Below are positions 4,562-8,285 of a stretch of DNA of 8,285 nucleotides, piece after piece (position 1 is the first letter of the stretch; each line of letters starts with the position of its first letter). The notes below the pieces were generated by a model. The model was given only the letters and a program-made list of their open reading frames with translations, did no database searches and was not told where the DNA came from. The DNA is from Firmicutes bacterium UBA6811 (GTDB taxonomy: Bacteria; Bacillota; SHA-98; UBA4971). The stretch lies in assembly GCA_002452295.1 (NCBI GenBank), contig DKEX01000105.1, positions 1 to 8,285 on the forward strand, read 5' to 3'. The position numbers and the translations under genes are program-made.

Positions 4562-5629
4562 GTGGAAGGCGGGACCGCCGTGGGAGAGCACCGGGCGACG
4601 CACAGAAGGCCGCGCGTGGCCGAGCTCCGCGTAGGGCAGCCGGTCAGGGGAGTATTCATGGCGAAGGACAGGCAGCTTGCGGACTTCTCGTCGAAGCCCG
4701 GGCGTTACCTGACCTTCACCCTTTTCGACAGCACGGGCGAGATCAGGGCCGTTGCATGGGATGACGGGGAGACCATCTACGGCTCCTTCGAGGACGGCGA
4801 CATCGTCTCTGTCGAGGGAAGCGTCACCTCCTTCAGGCGTCTACCCCAGATCACCATCGAGACGCTGCGGAAGTGCAGGCGGGAGGAGTACGTGCTCTCG
4901 GACTTTCTTCCGCATACCACCAAGGACGTGCACGCCCTCATGGCAGGCTTTCGCCAGCTTGCGGGCTCGCTTTCGCACCCCCACCTCCGACGGCTCTTGC
5001 TCGACTTCCTCGACGACCCAAAGTTCGCTGCGGCCTTCATCGATGCGCCCGCCGCGAAGACCATCCACCACGCGGTCATCGGCGGGCTTGTGGAGCACAC
5101 GGCGAATGTCGTTTCCATCTGCGAGTCCGTCGCAGGGCTCTATCCCGACATCGATCGCGATCTCCTGCTTGCCGGTGCCGTGCTCCACGACATCGGCAAG
5201 ACGGTGGAGTACACGTATACCGGGCCCATCGACTTCAGCGACGAGGGCAAGCTGGTTGGGCATATCGTCATCGGCGACCACATGCTCGGCGAGCGCATCG
5301 GGCGGATCGTCGGTTTTCCTCCCGAGCTTGCTCTCAGGCTGCGCCACATGATCCTCAGCCATCACGGCGAGCTCGAGTGGGGGTCCCCGAAGCGGCCGAA
5401 AACCGTAGAGGCTTGCGCCCTACACTACGCCGACAACCTCGATGCGAGCGTCGCCCAGTTCTCGCAGATCGCAAGGTCGGCCAGGTCCGGCAGCTCCGCG
5501 GGCGCGAAATGGAGTCAGTACGATACGCGCCTGGGCCGGCAGGTCTACCTCGTGCGGACTGCGATGCCGGCAGAGTCCGGCGAGCATGCGGCGTTGCTTG
5601 AGGATCACGGCGAGGATGGTGCCCTGTAG
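4562..5629 (+). CDS. YhaM-like OB-fold/HD-domain 3'-5' exoribonuclease
   Basis: This protein has 355 residues, a little longer than Bacillus YhaM. The N-terminal OB fold (about 20-115: GQPVRGVFMAKDRQL, GRYLTFTLFDSTGEIRAVAW, GDIVSVEG) should bind nucleic acid. The HD domain (about 165-310) shows the metal ligands expected of the superfamily: H179 in VEHT, H209-D210 in LHDIGK, a His in GHIVIGDH, H267-H268 in LSHHGE and D291 in HYADNLDA. Known YhaM proteins degrade RNA from the 3' end with Mn2+ or Co2+ and have minor DNase activity; that role is inferred by family. GTG 4562 opens the frame, but GTG 4580 has purine-rich AAGGCGGGA nearer the usual spacing and removes six residues; conserved sequence begins only after both. 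The gene converges with the minus-strand PBP, whose stop codon is 7 nt away. Confidence 0.88.
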   Translation: MEGGTAVGEHRATHRRPRVAELRVGQPVRGVFMAKDRQLADFSSKPGRYLTFTLFDSTGEIRAVAWDDGETIYGSFEDGDIVSVEGSVTSFRRLPQITIETLRKCRREEYVLSDFLPHTTKDVHALMAGFRQLAGSLSHPHLRRLLLDFLDDPKFAAAFIDAPAAKTIHHAVIGGLVEHTANVVSICESVAGLYPDIDRDLLLAGAVLHDIGKTVEYTYTGPIDFSDEGKLVGHIVIGDHMLGERIGRIVGFPPELALRLRHMILSHHGELEWGSPKRPKTVEACALHYADNLDASVAQFSQIARSARSGSSAGAKWSQYDTRLGRQVYLVRTAMPAESGEHAALLEDHGEDGAL

Positions 5630-5636
5630 GACCCCC

Positions 5637-7874
5637 TCACGAGGTCCCGGGGAGGCCTGGCCGCGGCCTCCCTGCCCGGGTGGCGCCCCAGGGGGGAGTT
5701 CTCCCGTCGCCGCCCATGACAGGCGCCGTGCCGTGCCAGGGGCAGGTCTCCGTCGGCACTGCTTCTGCCTTGAAGATCTCCCAGCGGGTGCTGGGGCATG
5801 CCGGCGTCGCCAGGCAGCCCGTGTCGTTGCAGATCTGTCGCGACACGAGCCCCGGGGGGCGGCGAAAGCCGGTTTTCGGCTTGCCTGCGAGCGCCTGCTC
5901 CATGAAATGGGCCCAGATCGGCGCGGCGGCGGCTCCCCCGGACCTCCCCAGAGGGGTGGAAGGCTCGTCGTGACCGACGTATACCGAGCACACGAGATCC
6001 GGGGTGTACCCCACAAACCAGGCGTCGGTGTAATTCTGCGTGGACCCGGTCTTGCCTGCTGCCGGCCGTGTGATCTTTCCTGCTATGTTCCCAGCCGTTC
6101 CCCACTTGCTGATGACCTGCTTCAGGATGTCCGTCACGATGAAAGCGGTCCTCGGGTCGAGCACCTGCTTTACGCGCGGCCTGTCGCGCAGAAGCTCCTG
6201 TCCGCGTTTGTCCTTCACTGACACGATGAACATGGGCTCCACCCGTTTTCCGCCGTTGGCGAACGGTGCGAACGCCGCCGCCATCTCGAGCGGCGTGACC
6301 TCGGAGGTCCCGAGGACCAGCGACAGGTGGGGACGCAGCGGGCTCCTGATGCCGAGCCTGCTTGCGTGCTCGGCGCCCTTCTCCGGCCCGAGGATGCTCG
6401 CAAGGTGCACCGAGACGACGTTGCACGAGACCACGAGGGCCTCGCGTAGCGTGAGCGGCCGGAAGTGGTAATCGAACCTGCCATAGTCAGTGGGGGTATA
6501 AGGCACTCCGGCCGACCAGAACGTCAGAGGCTCGCAGGTAAGCGTGGTTGCCGCAGTGAAGCCGCTGTCGAGCGCCGCAGCATAGAAAAACGGTTTGAAC
6601 GCCGAGCCTGGCTGCCTCCTTGCGTGGATGGCCCGGTTGAACTGGGTTTCGTGAAAGCTCCTCCCGCCGATGATGGCCCTCACGTGGCCGTTCCTGGGGT
6701 CGATGGCCACCAGCGCCCCCTGGGGCTGGATCGGGTCTGCTGCTCGCCCTGCCCCGGCTCCCGCATCCGCTCCCGCTCCCGTTCCTTCTCCCGCCCCCGC
6801 CCCCGGTGGGGTCAGGGCGTCGAGCCCCGCCCCGAACGCCGTCTCGGCCGCCCTCTGCATCGACATGTCGAGGGTGGTGTATACCTTGAGCCCGCCCGAG
6901 TACAGTAGGTTTCCGCCGTCGCCCAGGCGCCTCAAGACCTCCTCCATGACGTAGTCCACGAAGTAGGGCGCCGCCCTGATCTCGCGGGTGCCGAGCCCCA
7001 CGAGGCGCAGAGGCTCCTTCGCCGCCGCGCTGGCCCGGGCTCTTGTGATGTATCCCGCCGAAACCATCCTTCCCAGCACCACCGCGCGCCTGTTGAGGGC
7101 TGCCTTCATATCGCGGTAAGGCGAGTAGTAGAACGGTCCCCTGGTGAGCCCCGCGAGCATGGCCGCCTCATCCAGCGACACGTCGGCCGCACTCTTGCCG
7201 AAGTAGAGCCGCGAGCCGGCCTCGACCCCGTACGCACCGTGGCCGAGGTACACGAGGTTGAGGTAGCGCTCGAGGATCTCGTCCTTTGTGAACTTGAGCT
7301 CGAGGTAGAGCGTGAGGAAAAGCTCGGCGATCTTCCGCCCTATCGTGCGCTCCGGCGGCAGGAACATGTTCTTGGCAAGCTGCTGCGTTATGGTGCTCCC
7401 GCCCTCCACGATGCGCCCCGCCCGGATGTTCCTCACGAGGGCCCGCGCGATGCTGATGGGGTCGATGCCCGGGTGCTTGTAGAAGCGCTCGTCCTCCACG
7501 GCGATGACCGCCTCGCGCAGCACCGGGGCGATGGCCGACAGCGCCACCTGGATGCGGTCGCCCGCCACGGTCGAGGTGATGGCCTCGCCCCGGATGTCGT
7601 AGAACACGCTGCCGATCTGCTTCCCCGGGACCGGGATGACCCGGGCAAGGCCGAAGGCAACCAGAATGGCGGCGACCACCCCCAAGACGATGGACCGCCA
7701 CCGGGCGCTCGTGCCCCTTGCTCTCGCTCTCTTGCCCGCATGTCGCCGAGCATGTTCGTCCTGCAAGCTCCGCGCCTCTCTCGCTTGCCTACTTGCACCA
7801 GGGGGATGACGCGCCGGGAGATGTCTGCCCGGCGCGAGCCGGACCATCCGTGCAAAGCTAGTATATCCTCGCAT
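5637..7874 (-). CDS. Class A penicillin-binding protein (PBP1A-like, GT51 plus transpeptidase)
   Basis: This bifunctional enzyme polymerises lipid II into glycan and cross-links peptides on the outer face of the membrane. In the 745-residue frame, a basic cytoplasmic tail precedes one membrane anchor (about 61-80). The GT51 domain follows, with the EDERFYKHPG motif (catalytic Glu127), EGGSTITQQLAKN (158-170) and the KFTKDEILERYLNLVYLG block. The transpeptidase has SAFK (Ser424 nucleophile, Lys427), SCN (483-485) and KTG (608-610). A Gly/Ala-rich insert (about 357-377) separates the two halves. The C-terminus has paired Cys residues (682, 687, 693, 711) in the CxDTGxLATPxCP pattern seen in many Firmicutes PBP1A proteins. 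The start is uncertain: ATG 7874 has no Shine-Dalgarno sequence, and ATG 7847 or the TTG codon for residue 37 would also keep the anchor. The gene is transcribed alone, diverging from the phosphoglycerate mutase gene. Confidence 0.93.
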   Translation of the reverse strand: MRGYTSFARMVRLAPGRHLPARHPPGASRQAREARSLQDEHARRHAGKRARARGTSARWRSIVLGVVAAILVAFGLARVIPVPGKQIGSVFYDIRGEAITSTVAGDRIQVALSAIAPVLREAVIAVEDERFYKHPGIDPISIARALVRNIRAGRIVEGGSTITQQLAKNMFLPPERTIGRKIAELFLTLYLELKFTKDEILERYLNLVYLGHGAYGVEAGSRLYFGKSAADVSLDEAAMLAGLTRGPFYYSPYRDMKAALNRRAVVLGRMVSAGYITRARASAAAKEPLRLVGLGTREIRAAPYFVDYVMEEVLRRLGDGGNLLYSGGLKVYTTLDMSMQRAAETAFGAGLDALTPPGAGAGEGTGAGADAGAGAGRAADPIQPQGALVAIDPRNGHVRAIIGGRSFHETQFNRAIHARRQPGSAFKPFFYAAALDSGFTAATTLTCEPLTFWSAGVPYTPTDYGRFDYHFRPLTLREALVVSCNVVSVHLASILGPEKGAEHASRLGIRSPLRPHLSLVLGTSEVTPLEMAAAFAPFANGGKRVEPMFIVSVKDKRGQELLRDRPRVKQVLDPRTAFIVTDILKQVISKWGTAGNIAGKITRPAAGKTGSTQNYTDAWFVGYTPDLVCSVYVGHDEPSTPLGRSGGAAAAPIWAHFMEQALAGKPKTGFRRPPGLVSRQICNDTGCLATPACPSTRWEIFKAEAVPTETCPWHGTAPVMGGDGRTPPWGATRAGRPRPGLPGTS
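5648..5674. terminator. Possible bidirectional hairpin at the convergent gene end
   Basis: GGGAGGCC (5650-5657) pairs with GGCCTCCC (5665-5672) around a 7-base loop, extended by a wobble and a G-C pair to about 10 pairs. It begins 19 nt past the stop of the yhaM-like gene and sits inside the last codons of the PBP gene on the other strand. No T-run is present on either strand, so termination activity is uncertain. Confidence 0.3.
6744..6806 (-). repeat. Simple-sequence GA-rich insert in the PBP gene
   Basis: Codons 357-377 of the PBP encode a Gly/Ala-rich stretch with occasional Glu, Thr and Asp. On the minus strand the DNA is a run of degenerate GGAGCG/GGGGGC hexamers. It lies between the GT51 and transpeptidase domains, where a flexible linker is tolerated. 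Hexamer slippage would alter length in frame. Confidence 0.65.
7860..7865 (-). promoter_or_regulatory. Possible -10 element inside the annotated PBP N-terminus
   Basis: Read on the minus strand this is TATACT (five of six matches to TATAAT), with a poor -35 TTTTCC 17 bp upstream. It lies downstream of ATG 7874. If used, transcription would start near 7853 and translation would have to begin at 7847 or later. Weak evidence. Confidence 0.22.
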
Positions 7875-7944
7875 TCGAGGGAGGAAAACCGCGACACGTA
7901 TAGAATCAGAGGTAGATTGGCACGTAGTTGTTAGACCCTGATCC

Positions 7945-7952
7945 GGGGGGAG
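7945..7952 (+). promoter_or_regulatory. Ribosome binding site GGGGGGAG deciding a GTG start
   Basis: This purine run lies 8 nt before GTG 7961 and favours that start over the internal ATG at 8018, which falls within the conserved first beta strand of the mutase. Confidence 0.7.
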
Positions 7953-7960
7953 ATGTCGAA

Positions 7961-8285
7961 GTGGTACACATCGAAGTGATCAAAAGCCTTGCCGAGAAGA
8001 CCGATTCCAGGATCGTCATGGCCGTAGTGGACGGCCTCGGCGGCCTTCCTCATCCCGACACGGGCCGCACCGCCCTCGAGTCGGCGCGCACGCCCAATCT
8101 CGATGCCCTTGCAGCGAAGTCCAGTTGCGGGCTGGTGGAGCCTGTCGGGATCGGGATCACGCCCGGCAGCGGCCCGTCCCACCTGGCCCTTTTCGGCTAC
8201 GACCCGTTGAAGCATGAGATAGGGAGAGGCGTGCTGGAGGCCCTCGGGGTCGGGCTGGATCTCGAGCGCCGAGACGTCGCCGCGC
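7961..8285 (+). CDS. apgM: ApgM-type 2,3-bisphosphoglycerate-independent phosphoglycerate mutase, N-terminal part
   Basis: About 108 residues are visible before the window ends; the full family length is around 400. The enzyme interconverts 3- and 2-phosphoglycerate in glycolysis and gluconeogenesis and belongs to the alkaline phosphatase superfamily. The visible part holds the first metal ligand D24 in VVDGLGG, the block ESARTPNLDALA (40-51), and TPGSGPSHLALFGYDP (67-82), in which Ser70 aligns with the phosphorylated serine of the superfamily. IGRGVLEALGVGLDL then follows, typical of this archaeal-type family also found in Clostridia and thermophiles. The GTG start is chosen because of the purine-rich site 8 nt upstream and gives the family-like beginning EVIKSLAEKTDSRIV. 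Its promoter would lie in 7875-7944, shared with the divergent PBP gene, but I see only a lone TATAGA at 7899-7904 and no good -35. Confidence 0.92.
   Translation, partial: MVHIEVIKSLAEKTDSRIVMAVVDGLGGLPHPDTGRTALESARTPNLDALAAKSSCGLVEPVGIGITPGSGPSHLALFGYDPLKHEIGRGVLEALGVGLDLERRDVAA

Noticed and set aside
4561..4585. T-box-like GGTGG...GGACCGC sequence ahead of the yhaM-like gene
   Set aside because: It does not match the T-box core in spacing, lacks the other leader elements, overlaps the start codons, and the gene is not an amino-acid or tRNA-charging gene.
7433..7897. Alternative minus-strand frame (start 7897) as the true PBP N-terminus joined by a frameshift
   Set aside because: The membrane anchor and GT51 motifs run continuously in the annotated frame; the other frame is Arg/Ser-rich with no anchor.
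7239..7934. 231-residue plus-strand frame opposite the PBP N-terminal half
   Set aside because: The opposite strand carries the clear GT51 domain, so this is a shadow frame.

Overview
The window reads as chromosomal DNA of a GC-rich member of the Bacillota (Firmicutes). This is inferred from the gene families: a DUF2089 zinc-ribbon regulator, a YvlB/LiaX-type protein and a YvlD/LiaZ-type membrane protein, a YhaM-type HD nuclease and a Firmicutes-style class A penicillin-binding protein. Purine-rich Shine-Dalgarno sequences and GTG starts fit. I cannot name a genus. I see no mobile element, CRISPR array, tRNA or rRNA.

Layout. Bases 1-255 are non-coding and hold a near-consensus sigma-A promoter (TTGACA, 17 bp, TATGAT) followed by an AT-rich, operator-like set of TTAATA half-sites and several inverted repeats. 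The promoter drives a plus-strand run: a DUF2089 regulator (256-645), a 482-residue protein with an N-terminal SHOCT-like helix pair and a C-terminal DUF4097 beta-solenoid (685-2133), a 132-residue protein with the same N-terminal helix pair (2332-2730), an unrecognised 133-residue protein overlapping it by 11 nt (2720-3121), and a YvlD/LiaZ-like holin-family membrane protein (3141-3515). A Cof-type HAD phosphatase (3571-4395) and, after a leader with a strong hairpin, a YhaM-like OB-fold/HD exoribonuclease (4562-5629) follow on the same strand. A class A PBP (5637-7874, minus) converges on yhaM with 7 nt between the stop codons. A truncated ApgM-type phosphoglycerate mutase (from 7961, plus) diverges from the PBP and runs off the window.

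How the genes may work together. The first five genes look like a rearranged relative of the yvlABCD (Bacillus) / liaXYZ (Enterococcus) envelope-stress cassettes. A cytoplasmic SHOCT-DUF4097 protein and a four-helix membrane protein are kept, no PspC-domain gene is visible, and a DUF2089 regulator plus two small proteins are added. The same roughly 19-residue helix-turn-helix-pair motif appears in three consecutive proteins: at the C-terminus of the regulator and at the N-termini of the next two. That suggests they bind each other or a common partner. The nearby PBP fits a cell-envelope setting, but the phosphatase, nuclease and mutase look like ordinary housekeeping genes. The cassette and its control region are the most interesting part of the window.
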